Source of the DNA: CAYSPU01 sp964432995
GTDB lineage: Bacteria > Verrucomicrobiota > Verrucomicrobiia > Limisphaerales > JAHDYP01
Length of the DNA: 23,333 bases
Direction: 5' to 3'
Assembly (NCBI GenBank): GCA_964432995.1
Contig: CAYSPU010000070.1
Coordinates: forward strand, 1 to 23,333
Shown here: piece by piece, positions 1 through 7,210 of the stretch
How the letters are laid out: each line of letters opens with the position of its first letter
Position numbering within the stretch: the stretch's first letter is position 1
Notes under the pieces: model-generated
Databases searched by the model: none
What the model was told of the DNA's origin: nothing
What the model saw: only the letters and a program-made list of their open reading frames with translations
Made by a program: the position numbers and the translations under genes

Positions 1-2057
1 GTGGAAGCCAGGGCTTCGGGGTGCGCGAACTCGGCTCCTTGGGCTCGGTAGAAACGCGCCGATTGGGTCGCGGCGCCCGGGTCCGTCCACTGCAGGCCGC
101 CCGTCAGGTTAAGGTTCGTCAGCGAGATCAGCGACGTCCAGGTCGCCAGGTCGGACGAGCCCTCGATGGTGTAGGTCATGCCCTTCCAGCACGGCAACTG
201 CAGCTCACCGGGCCGCGCCATCTCGAGCTTCGACGGTTCGGTCACGGTGAGGTACTGCTGGACGGCGACGTTGGTGAGCTCCTGGACGACGCCCGAAGTC
301 CACTCGATGCGCAGCACGTCCACGTGGGTGGCGTCGCCCAGGCCGAAATGAGCGGTGAAATTCTGTCCCATGACAAAGCCGCCGAGGTCGATGACCCGAA
401 GCTGCCACATCGGCTGGCCCTGAATCGTGGCCTGGACCCGCACCTTAGTGCCCGCGGCGGAACGTGGAGAAACCGCTCCGACACACTTCACGTTGAGCCA
501 TGTGTTCGAGTTCCCGTTGTTGCGGTAATAGCGCGCTAGGGAATTGTCCGGCAGCGGATGTTTGAAGGTCGCCAGATCCAGGAAACCATCGTTGTCCAAA
601 TCCACCAACCATCCGGCCCAGGCGGCGCCCAGCTCGTTGGCCGGGCTCCCGCGCGTGACCTTGGTGAAAGTGCCGTCGCCATTGTTATGGTACAAGAGAT
701 CGGGCCGGGACTCCCCGCCATGCCAGGCATTGGCGATGTAGAGGTCGAGCCAACCGTCGTTGTCGTAGTCGCCCCAGCAGCAAGCGTACGTGTTCATACG
801 CTCGCCGGCCAACGATCCAACATCGTTTGTGGTCATTTTGGTGAAATGGCCCTGCCCGTCATTGCGAAACAAGGCCACCGGCCCGAGCCCGGTCCAGTTC
901 CCCCAGGGGGCCGTCGTTAGGAACACATCGAGGCTGCCATCGTTGTTGTAGTCTGCCCACTGCGCATCGCCCCAGTCGCCGGATTCTGTGACGAGCGGGT
1001 CGTCGGTGACTTTGCTGAACCCGCCACCCGAGTTGTTGCGATAGAGGCAATTGCGGCTGGCAGGGGCGGTTACGAGGAAGAGGTCCTGCCAACCGTCATT
1101 GTCGATATCGACCCAACTGGCTACGTCGTAATAGCCCAATTCACTGATGAGCGGAGCAACCAAGTCGTTGGTGACTTTGAGGAACGTGCCGTCGCCCTGA
1201 TTCTGGTAGAGCCAGTTCTTCGAGAGGACCTGAGGACCGGCCGTGCCGTTGGCTACGTACAGGTCCAGGTCGCCATCCCGGTCGTAATCCACCCAGGTCC
1301 CATGACTGGACTGCCCGCCTTCGATGACGATCGGGCTGTTGGTGACCTGGGTGAACGTCCCGTTGCCGTTGTTCTGGTACAAGAGGTTCTTGTAGAACGG
1401 CGGGGCGAATTCATATCCCTCGGGCACGAACAGGTCCAGGTGCCCATCGTTGTCAAAGTCCCCCCAGCAATAAGTCCACGCCTCGGCCTGGATGGCCTGT
1501 AGGCTCGGTTCCATGACCCGGGTGAACGTTCCATCCCCGTTGTTGTGGAAGATCGGATTCGGGCCGGGCGCGTCGTATCTTGCCACGAACAGGTCGAGGT
1601 ACCCGTCGTTGTCGAGATCGGCCCAGGCGGCGGTGGACCAGTCGGGTCCAGGATCAATAACCAAGGGGTTCGAGGTGATCTTCGTCCAGGTCGGATCGAC
1701 ATCGAGCGTGGCTGGGGCGCTGTTCGTGGTACCGCCTGAGTCAGTCACGGCGACCGAGTACGGGCCGGCATCGGCCATTTGGATGTTGGTCAACGTCAGA
1801 CTCGTGTTGGTGGCGTTGGGGAGCGTCGTGTCCTGATGCTGCCACTGGTAAGTGATCGGGCCGTTCGTAGTCGTGGCAGTGACCCGGAAAGTCGCCACGG
1901 CGCCGATGCTGAGGGAAAGATTGGTCGGCTGGCGGGTGATGATTGGCTGTGCCAGCCCCGGCATGGCCGCGCCGAACCAGACAGCGAGTGGTGCCAGGCA
2001 GCGGAGGAAGCGAACAAGTGTTCGCAGGCTTACACGGGCGAAGAGGTTGGCATTCAT
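1..2057 (-). CDS. Secreted Ig-like + FG-GAP/VCBS propeller + ASPIC/UnbV protein (3' end outside window)
   Basis: The reading frame is open from an ATG at 2055-2057 to the left edge, about 685 codons with no stop, so the C-terminus is missing. Residues 1-37 form a signal peptide (arginine-rich n-region, hydrophobic core, ending near GLAQ). Residues 38-120 are an Ig-like domain of the type common in Verrucomicrobiota (QPTNLSLSIG, then ADAGPYSVAVTDSGG). From about 125 to 510 there are seven FG-GAP/VCBS repeats, each with a calcium-binding DxDxDG-like core (DLDNDGYLDL, DFDNDGHLDL, DYDRDGDLDL, DIDNDGWQDL, DYNNDGSLDV, DYDNDGWLDL, DLDNDGFLDL), enough for one seven-bladed propeller. An ASPIC/UnbV domain follows (about 515-585, with FGLGDA and IEWTSG), then a C-terminal region containing YTIEGSSDLATW that continues past the edge. 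It is probably exported, and adhesion or ligand binding is inferred. No Shine-Dalgarno sequence precedes the ATG. Confidence 0.88.
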   Translation of the reverse strand, partial: MNANLFARVSLRTLVRFLRCLAPLAVWFGAAMPGLAQPIITRQPTNLSLSIGAVATFRVTATTTNGPITYQWQHQDTTLPNATNTSLTLTNIQMADAGPYSVAVTDSGGTTNSAPATLDVDPTWTKITSNPLVIDPGPDWSTAAWADLDNDGYLDLFVARYDAPGPNPIFHNNGDGTFTRVMEPSLQAIQAEAWTYCWGDFDNDGHLDLFVPEGYEFAPPFYKNLLYQNNGNGTFTQVTNSPIVIEGGQSSHGTWVDYDRDGDLDLYVANGTAGPQVLSKNWLYQNQGDGTFLKVTNDLVAPLISELGYYDVASWVDIDNDGWQDLFLVTAPASRNCLYRNNSGGGFSKVTDDPLVTESGDWGDAQWADYNNDGSLDVFLTTAPWGNWTGLGPVALFRNDGQGHFTKMTTNDVGSLAGERMNTYACCWGDYDNDGWLDLYIANAWHGGESRPDLLYHNNGDGTFTKVTRGSPANELGAAWAGWLVDLDNDGFLDLATFKHPLPDNSLARYYRNNGNSNTWLNVKCVGAVSPRSAAGTKVRVQATIQGQPMWQLRVIDLGGFVMGQNFTAHFGLGDATHVDVLRIEWTSGVVQELTNVAVQQYLTVTEPSKLEMARPGELQLPCWKGMTYTIEGSSDLATWTSLISLTNLNLTGGLQWTDPGAATQSARFYRAQGAEFAHPEALAS

Positions 2058-2109
2058 AGGTCTGATAGGAAGCACGCATGTCACACCACGACCGCTGGCG
2101 GCCGAGAAG

Positions 2110-2128
2110 GGTGGCCATTGCGGCCACC
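2110..2128 (-). terminator. Perfect 7-bp hairpin between the two secreted-protein genes
   Basis: GGTGGCC (2110-2116) and GGCCACC (2122-2128) are exact inverted repeats around a 5-nt loop, 51 nt downstream of the small secreted protein's stop codon. On the minus strand it is followed by CTTCTC rather than a U run, so it may be a Rho-independent terminator only in a loose sense, or a 3'-end stabiliser. Confidence 0.35.
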
Positions 2129-2179
2129 GGCCCTTGGCTCCCCCCGCCCCGGCCACGCAGCAATCGGACGGCGATCGGA

Positions 2180-2632
2180 CTAATACGTCACTGTGCCCTC
2201 GCCCGTGTAGGTGCCATAGATCGTCATGATGTTCCCTTCCACGACGTAGTCTGTCGGCGAGAATACCCACGCCACTCTCCCGGTGACGTTCTGGAAACGG
2301 CCGGTTCCGCCTTCGACATCCAGCCAAGTCGGATCGCTCTCAGTCCAGAACACCTGGTCCCCGTTGGCTGCGGTCAGAGTTCCCTCGGCGTAGATGATCT
2401 CAAGATCGGAGTTCATCCAGCCCAGTGCGAAGTTCGTAAACCGCCCGACATGAGTGGCTACACCGCAGTTCGGGCTGGCGACGAAACTGCCATCCGTCGT
2501 GTCGAGGGAGATAACCATCTCACCCTTCATACTGAAGGGGCGTTGAACCGGATGCTTCGTGCTGCCGACCAGGGGCAGTGCCAAGGCACAAGCGGCGACG
2601 GCCGCAAGCACCGCATATTTCTTTGCGATCAT
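2180..2632 (-). CDS. Small secreted protein of unknown function, possible beta-barrel fold
   Basis: 150 residues. The start is the ATG at 2630-2632 because it has a good ribosome-binding site (AAAGGAAA about 6 nt upstream) and begins a clear signal peptide (MIAKKYAVLAAVAACALALP, then LVGS). Starts further upstream would add an untypical basic and glycine-rich extension. The mature part is rich in beta-type sequence and contains YAEGTLTAANGDQVFW and a GGTGRFQNVTG motif. GGTGxFxxxxG motifs occur in small secreted barrel proteins related to allene oxide cyclase/dirigent-like folds, but I cannot assign a family with certainty. It lies between the kinase gene (255 bp upstream) and the FG-GAP protein gene (122 bp downstream) on the same strand, so it could share a transcript with the FG-GAP gene. 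The product is likely periplasmic or extracellular; no catalytic residues are recognised. Confidence 0.75.
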   Translation of the reverse strand: MIAKKYAVLAAVAACALALPLVGSTKHPVQRPFSMKGEMVISLDTTDGSFVASPNCGVATHVGRFTNFALGWMNSDLEIIYAEGTLTAANGDQVFWTESDPTWLDVEGGTGRFQNVTGRVAWVFSPTDYVVEGNIMTIYGTYTGEGTVTY

Positions 2633-2833
2633 AATGTGTTTCCTTTCTCTGTGTTCCGTGGCTTGCAATTCGGCGGTTGGAAGACTCCCCAAAGGAACCC
2701 CGCGCGGGTTGCCGGGGGCGGAGCCGTCCCGGGCACCGGTCGCGAGCTTCTTGCTCTGCGCGGCCGTTCCGAAAGAGCCGCCTTGAGCACCACGCCGTGA
2801 GACTGACCCCACCGCAGTCATCACCCCATACAC

Positions 2834-2868
2834 CGGAAAAAACGCCGAAAGGGGACAGAGTTTTTCCG
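2834..2868 (-). terminator. A/T-rich inverted repeat downstream of the kinase gene
   Basis: CGGAAAAA (2834-2841) and TTTTTCCG (2861-2868) are exact inverted repeats with a 19-nt loop. The hairpin starts 20 nt after the kinase stop codon, so on the minus strand it would sit where a terminator is expected. The A5/T5 arms make it usable in either direction. The loop contains GGGGACAGAG, which resembles sequences often seen in small palindromic repeats, so a REP-like remnant is an alternative. Confidence 0.35.
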
Positions 2869-2887
2869 CAAACGCCTTACCGGCCGA

Positions 2888-5800
2888 TTACTGCATTCTC
2901 GCCCGCTGATCCTCCTGTTGGGCGATCTCGGCCAGAGAGGCGGCGCGCCAGAAGAGCAAGTCACCCGAGGAGGTTCTGGCCACGATTTGGTTGCCGTCCA
3001 CGCTGAAGAGCAGCTCCTGCAGTCGGATCCGATCGTGCGGCAAACGGATCAGCTCCTGCCAGGTGTCCACATCCCAGAGCTTGATAGCATCTTCCCCGTC
3101 AGCCGCCGTGGCCATGCGCCGGCTGTCGGGTGAAAAGGCCACGGCTGACACCGGATGCGCATGAGCTGGGAACTCCTTGACCACCTGGAACCGGGGCACA
3201 TCCCAAACCTTGACGGTGCCGGCGAGGTTGGCTGCGGCCAGCAGTCGATCATCCGGCGAGAAAGCCAAGTGCAGAATCTCTCCCGGGAACGAGAGGGTAT
3301 TGGTCAGGGGCGGGTTGCTGACAAGGCTCCAGACTCGGACGGCCTGTGCATTCCAGCGCACGGCCAGCCACTTGCCATCGGTCGACGCGATGTCGCCCCC
3401 AAGCCGCGGAATGATGCAGGACCGTTGCTCTTGCCAATCGGCCGCGCTCCAGACTCGGACATATTTGGGAAGGTACGGGGTATCCCACTGCGCGGCCATG
3501 AGGACCCGACCATGAGCATCCTGGCGGAGGAGTATAACGGGCTCACCGGACCCGCGCAGGGAGCGCGTCAACTGGTGTCCCTCGAGAGACCAGATGCAGA
3601 TCTCACCACTTTGGGTACCGGCGAAAAGGGACTGTCCATCGGTGGAGAACAGAATGGAGGTGTTGTTGGTGCCCAATTCCCGAAGTCGGTCAGGGGCTGC
3701 CGAACCCGACAGGGAGCCCAGGTACACCTCGCCCTGCCGTAGGGCTGCGTACCGCTTTGCCTCCGGGGCCATGACCACGCTCTTCCATTCCCCGGGCGCA
3801 CGCCAGACCCTCGGTTGGGGTGGGGTCGGTTGGCTGGCGAGAGACCATTGGAGAATCGTCCCGTCGCCGGAGCCGGTGAACAGCCTCTTCCCGTCCGGAC
3901 TGAAGCAGAGGCGCAAGATATCTGAAGGCACTCCGCCGTAGACACGCCGCGACTTCCCGGACGCCACATCCCAGAGCCGCCACGTTTGGTCTGCGCCAGC
4001 AGACGCCAGCGTGTGGCCGTCAGGCGAGAACTTCAGAGCCGCAATCCAGCCTTGGTGGCCGGACAGCTCGCCCAGCGGTCGGAAGGAGGGCACATCCCAG
4101 AGCCTGATGCTGGTGTCCGTGTAGCCCGCCCCGGTCGCAAGCGTCTCACCATCCGGACTGATCGCCATGGCGGTGATTGGCTCGCGGTGACCCGGAAAGT
4201 ACTGTGGTTCGCCGTCCGAGATGAGATCGAAAAGGCCAATCCTGAGGTCCGGGTCGTTCTCCGTGAAGATCACGCTCCGGCTATCCGGCGTAAAGAGCCA
4301 GGCCATGCCCTGGTCAAGGCCTTGAATCCGGGTGCGGGTAACGAGCTCGCGCACCGGCTTGCGGGTGGGGAAATCCAGGATCACGAGCCTTCGACCCCAT
4401 GGCGGGTGTTGCACCCCGTAGGCAAACCACCCCCCGTCGGGCGAAAAGGCCATGGTAAACGAAGGGCGCGGATCGAGGATTGGTTCCAATCGCCGGCGCG
4501 ACTGCAGGTCCCAAACCTGAAGCGTGCCGTACGATTCTGTGGTCTGGGCGCAAGCCACCAGACAGCGGCTGTCGGGCGAAAAGGCGCCCCAGGCCCAGTC
4601 TGCTTCCCCCGCGACCCGAACCTCCTCGCGGTTGCGGAGGTTCCACAGTTTGGGCTCGCCGCCTTGGGAGCCGGCGAAGAGCCATTGCCCGTCGGGGGAG
4701 ATCTCGAGCGAGCGAATGCGGCTGGGTAACTTGCCGATCTCTACTTCAGCCTCGCTCCGGCACTGCTGCCAGAGGTAACGCCATTCCCAACCGCGGCGGT
4801 CAGCGGCGAGTGGCGGGTGGCGAGTGACAGCGTCGGTCTTGGATTTCACGCTGCGCCGGTGGCGGTTGAGGAGATCCAGCGCGAGTCCTGGATTGTGGTC
4901 CCGGAGAGCGAGTTGGGCCGCGTTGATTTCGGCGATGTATGTTCGGCGCTGGAGCGACAGCTCACCGGCTTCGGCTCGACGCCATTGCAGGGCAATGCCG
5001 ACCACCCCGACCAACAAACTCGAGAGCGCCACGCCCATCGCCGCTGCCAGGGACGGTTTGCGCCGGCACCAGCGCCAGACCTTGCCGGTCACGCCAATGG
5101 GTCGGGCCACCAAGGGTTGGCCGTCGAGGTATCGCGCCAGTTCATCCGCAAGCTCCTGGGCGGTGGCATACCGGCGGGACGGCTCTTTCTCCAGGCACTT
5201 CAGGCAGATCGTCTCCAGATCGACGGGCACGCTCGGATTGAGCAGGCGCGGCGTGACCGGATCGGCGTGGAGCGCTTGGTCGAGCGTCTGCGCCAGGGAT
5301 TCCGCCTGAAACGGTGGACGCCCGGTCAAGAGGTGGTAGAGCGTTGCGCCCAGGGCATACACGTCCGTGCGCCGGGAAACGCGCGCCCGTTGCCCCGTGG
5401 CTTGCTCGGGCGGAAGATAGTGCGGCGAGCCCAACACCTGCCCGGTCACCGTCAATTCCGAATCGCCCTCCAACCGTCGGGCGAGCCCAAAGTCGACCAC
5501 CCGCGGTTGATCTTCGAGGTCGATGAGGACATTGGAGGGCTTCAGGTCACGATGTAGGATGCCGCGTTCATGGGCGTAGTGCACCACCTCGGCAACGGTC
5601 CGGAGATAAGCCGCCGCGCGCCGCGCCGGCAGCGGTTGGTTGCCCACGAGCCGCGCCAGACTCTGCCCCTCGACGTAGTCCATCACGAAGAAGTGCTGGC
5701 TTTCGTGGAGACCCACTTCGTGGATGGCCACGATGTTGGGATGGTGCAAACTTGCCGCCGCTACCGCTTCCGCGCGGAACCGCTTGACCAGTTCCGGACT

Positions 5801-6124
5801 GGAGTCGGGAGCGAAAGCCATCATCTTGATAGCGACCACACGGTCCAGACTCCGTTGCCGGGCGCGATAGACTACGCCCATGCCGCCGCGGCCGATTTCC
5901 TCCAGCAACTCATAGTCGCCGAACGACCCGGGAAGGGGCACGGCGGATGGCGGAGACGTGACTTGGGGGCCAGCGTTTTTAGGCGAAGGACCGGCCCCGG
6001 CCCCGGGACCTGGATCGAGCATGCCGACGCTGGCCTGAAGAAAAAGGCATCTCGGACAGAACCCCTGGCGCGCGTCGCCCGCCAATGGCGCGCCGCATTT
6101 CAGACATGTGGGGTGGTTTGACAT
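2888..6124 (-). CDS. Membrane Ser/Thr protein kinase with N-terminal zinc ribbon and C-terminal WD40 propellers
   Basis: 1078 residues from the ATG at 6122-6124; a GTG at 6151 would add nine residues. A short zinc ribbon comes first (Cys7, Cys10, Cys23, Cys26), then a low-complexity Gly/Pro linker. The kinase domain (about 70-335) has the glycine loop GRGGMG (78-83), VAIK lysine 100, catalytic HRDLKPSN with Asp193, and DFG at 211-213, so it should be active. One transmembrane segment lies at about 359-380. A short region with RGWEWRYLW, typical of this kinase type in Verrucomicrobiota and Planctomycetota, precedes about 14 WD-like blades (FSPDG...LWDV and variants), enough for two seven-bladed propellers that would face the periplasm. 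It starts 72 bp after the ECF sigma gene on the same strand. Such pairs are known from these phyla, and the kinase may phosphorylate the sigma factor, which is inference. Confidence 0.93.
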   Translation of the reverse strand: MSNHPTCLKCGAPLAGDARQGFCPRCLFLQASVGMLDPGPGAGAGPSPKNAGPQVTSPPSAVPLPGSFGDYELLEEIGRGGMGVVYRARQRSLDRVVAIKMMAFAPDSSPELVKRFRAEAVAAASLHHPNIVAIHEVGLHESQHFFVMDYVEGQSLARLVGNQPLPARRAAAYLRTVAEVVHYAHERGILHRDLKPSNVLIDLEDQPRVVDFGLARRLEGDSELTVTGQVLGSPHYLPPEQATGQRARVSRRTDVYALGATLYHLLTGRPPFQAESLAQTLDQALHADPVTPRLLNPSVPVDLETICLKCLEKEPSRRYATAQELADELARYLDGQPLVARPIGVTGKVWRWCRRKPSLAAAMGVALSSLLVGVVGIALQWRRAEAGELSLQRRTYIAEINAAQLALRDHNPGLALDLLNRHRRSVKSKTDAVTRHPPLAADRRGWEWRYLWQQCRSEAEVEIGKLPSRIRSLEISPDGQWLFAGSQGGEPKLWNLRNREEVRVAGEADWAWGAFSPDSRCLVACAQTTESYGTLQVWDLQSRRRLEPILDPRPSFTMAFSPDGGWFAYGVQHPPWGRRLVILDFPTRKPVRELVTRTRIQGLDQGMAWLFTPDSRSVIFTENDPDLRIGLFDLISDGEPQYFPGHREPITAMAISPDGETLATGAGYTDTSIRLWDVPSFRPLGELSGHQGWIAALKFSPDGHTLASAGADQTWRLWDVASGKSRRVYGGVPSDILRLCFSPDGKRLFTGSGDGTILQWSLASQPTPPQPRVWRAPGEWKSVVMAPEAKRYAALRQGEVYLGSLSGSAAPDRLRELGTNNTSILFSTDGQSLFAGTQSGEICIWSLEGHQLTRSLRGSGEPVILLRQDAHGRVLMAAQWDTPYLPKYVRVWSAADWQEQRSCIIPRLGGDIASTDGKWLAVRWNAQAVRVWSLVSNPPLTNTLSFPGEILHLAFSPDDRLLAAANLAGTVKVWDVPRFQVVKEFPAHAHPVSAVAFSPDSRRMATAADGEDAIKLWDVDTWQELIRLPHDRIRLQELLFSVDGNQIVARTSSGDLLFWRAASLAEIAQQEDQRARMQ

Positions 6125-6163
6125 CTCAAGCCCGTCACCGTTTGCCGTCACTCTTCCTACCGG

Positions 6164-6182
6164 AAAAAGCCCCGCGGCGGGA
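6164..6182 (-). terminator. Terminator- or attenuator-like hairpin between sigma factor and kinase genes
   Basis: On the minus strand TCCCG (6182-6178) pairs with CGGGG (6174-6170) across a CCG loop, and is followed by C and five Ts (6168-6164). It starts 14 nt after the sigma gene's stop codon and lies in the 72-bp gap before the kinase ATG. The stem is short (five pairs including one G-U), so read-through is likely. It could lower kinase expression relative to the sigma factor. Confidence 0.35.
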
Positions 6183-6196
6183 CACGATTTCCATTG

Positions 6197-6949
6197 CTAC
6201 CCGGCCATGAGCGCACAGAGGTGGCGCATTTCGTCTTCCACCTCTGTCGGGGTTCCCACCGTACGGGCAATCTCCTCGCGAAACAGTTCGCTGTAGCGGC
6301 GCCGCAGACGATGCACGGCTTTCTTGACCGCTTCACCGGTCATGCCCAAGTCCGCCGCTGCGTCCGCGTAGTTCTCCTCAGCCGTGCCGGCGACAAGAAA
6401 GCCGCGCAGCCGCTGGAACAGGGCCGCCTTGTCAGCGGCCCGGAATTCCCGCTCCAAACGCACCAGCACCTCGTCCAACAACACCAGGGCCCATTGGCGC
6501 TCGAAGACCCTGTCAGGACTCAGATGGTCCGCAGGCTCGAGGTGATAGCGCTGCTCGGCCGTCTGGGCATCGAACGACAAGTTCAGCGAACCTCCTCCAC
6601 GCTTCTGAGCTCGGGCGCGATCGCGCTCGTCAGCGAGATAGTAGTTCAGGGCTGCCAGGAGAAACGAGCGAAACCGGCCTTTGCCGGGGTCTGCCCTCGC
6701 GAGGGACTGCCGCTCCAGCAACTGAGATAAGAACCCTTGGGTTAGATCCTGGGCGTCCTCCGGCGTGCGCCCTCGCCGGCGGACGTATGCATACAGAGGA
6801 TACCAGTACGTCCGACACAGCTTCTCCAGCGCCTCCTTGGAATCCGGCGACGCCGTGTCCCCCGCGGCCAGCACCACACTCCAGTGCGTGGTGGCGAACT
6901 GGGTTGCGGTTCCCCGATCGAACCCGTCCTCTGACTGGTTCGAGGACAT
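6197..6949 (-). CDS. RNA polymerase sigma factor, ECF type, paired with Ser/Thr kinase
   Basis: 250 residues from the ATG at 6947-6949. Region 2 lies at about 20-115, including the TTHWSVVLAAG N-terminal motif and PEDAQDLTQGFLSQLLER (63-80), the core-binding and -10 recognition part. Region 4 lies at about 150-225 and ends in a helix-turn-helix (AAADLGMTGEAVKKAVHRLRRR) for the -35 element. A longer frame to 7165 exists, but its extra 72 residues have no family resemblance. The THW motif near the N-terminus is typical of the large sigma family found with WD40/TPR kinases in Verrucomicrobiota and Planctomycetota. No anti-sigma factor gene is adjacent; the neighbour is the kinase, so control by phosphorylation is more plausible than sequestration. 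There is no Shine-Dalgarno sequence, and a promoter-like pair sits so that the ATG would be at or near the transcription start. Confidence 0.92.
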   Translation of the reverse strand: MSSNQSEDGFDRGTATQFATTHWSVVLAAGDTASPDSKEALEKLCRTYWYPLYAYVRRRGRTPEDAQDLTQGFLSQLLERQSLARADPGKGRFRSFLLAALNYYLADERDRARAQKRGGGSLNLSFDAQTAEQRYHLEPADHLSPDRVFERQWALVLLDEVLVRLEREFRAADKAALFQRLRGFLVAGTAEENYADAAADLGMTGEAVKKAVHRLRRRYSELFREEIARTVGTPTEVEDEMRHLCALMAG

Positions 6950-6956
6950 GTTCAGG

Positions 6957-6985
6957 AGTCTAGATGCCGCAGACCATTCCTGCAA
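6957..6985 (-). promoter_or_regulatory. Candidate leaderless promoter of the sigma factor gene
   Basis: TTGCAG (6985-6980), a 17-nt spacer and TAGACT (6962-6957) are followed after 7 nt by the ATG. The -10 matches the consensus at four of six positions and the -35 at three. The gene has no Shine-Dalgarno site, in keeping with a transcript that begins at the start codon. Confidence 0.4.
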
Positions 6986-7210
6986 TAATGGCGACGACGT
7001 AATGGCAGCGGCGGGATGTGTAGGCATCCAGCCGTGGCGCGCTAAGCGGCCAGCACCTTCAGCAAATCCCTCAACGAGCGAGCCAGCGAGATCCGACTTG
7101 AACGGCGAGTGCTTCCTGTTCGGTTTCCCGCGCATACTGAGCACGGATCGGTTGCCCCAGACCACCGGCTCCAGGTCCTGTGTTCCCCCCCGGAGTTCTA
7201 CAGCGGCAGC

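Noticed and set aside
6125..6151. GTG at 6149-6151 as the kinase start
   Set aside because: The AGGAAG before it is only one base away, and the nine extra residues (MTANGDGLE) are outside the conserved zinc-ribbon start; the ATG at 6122-6124 begins directly before it. The choice is not certain.
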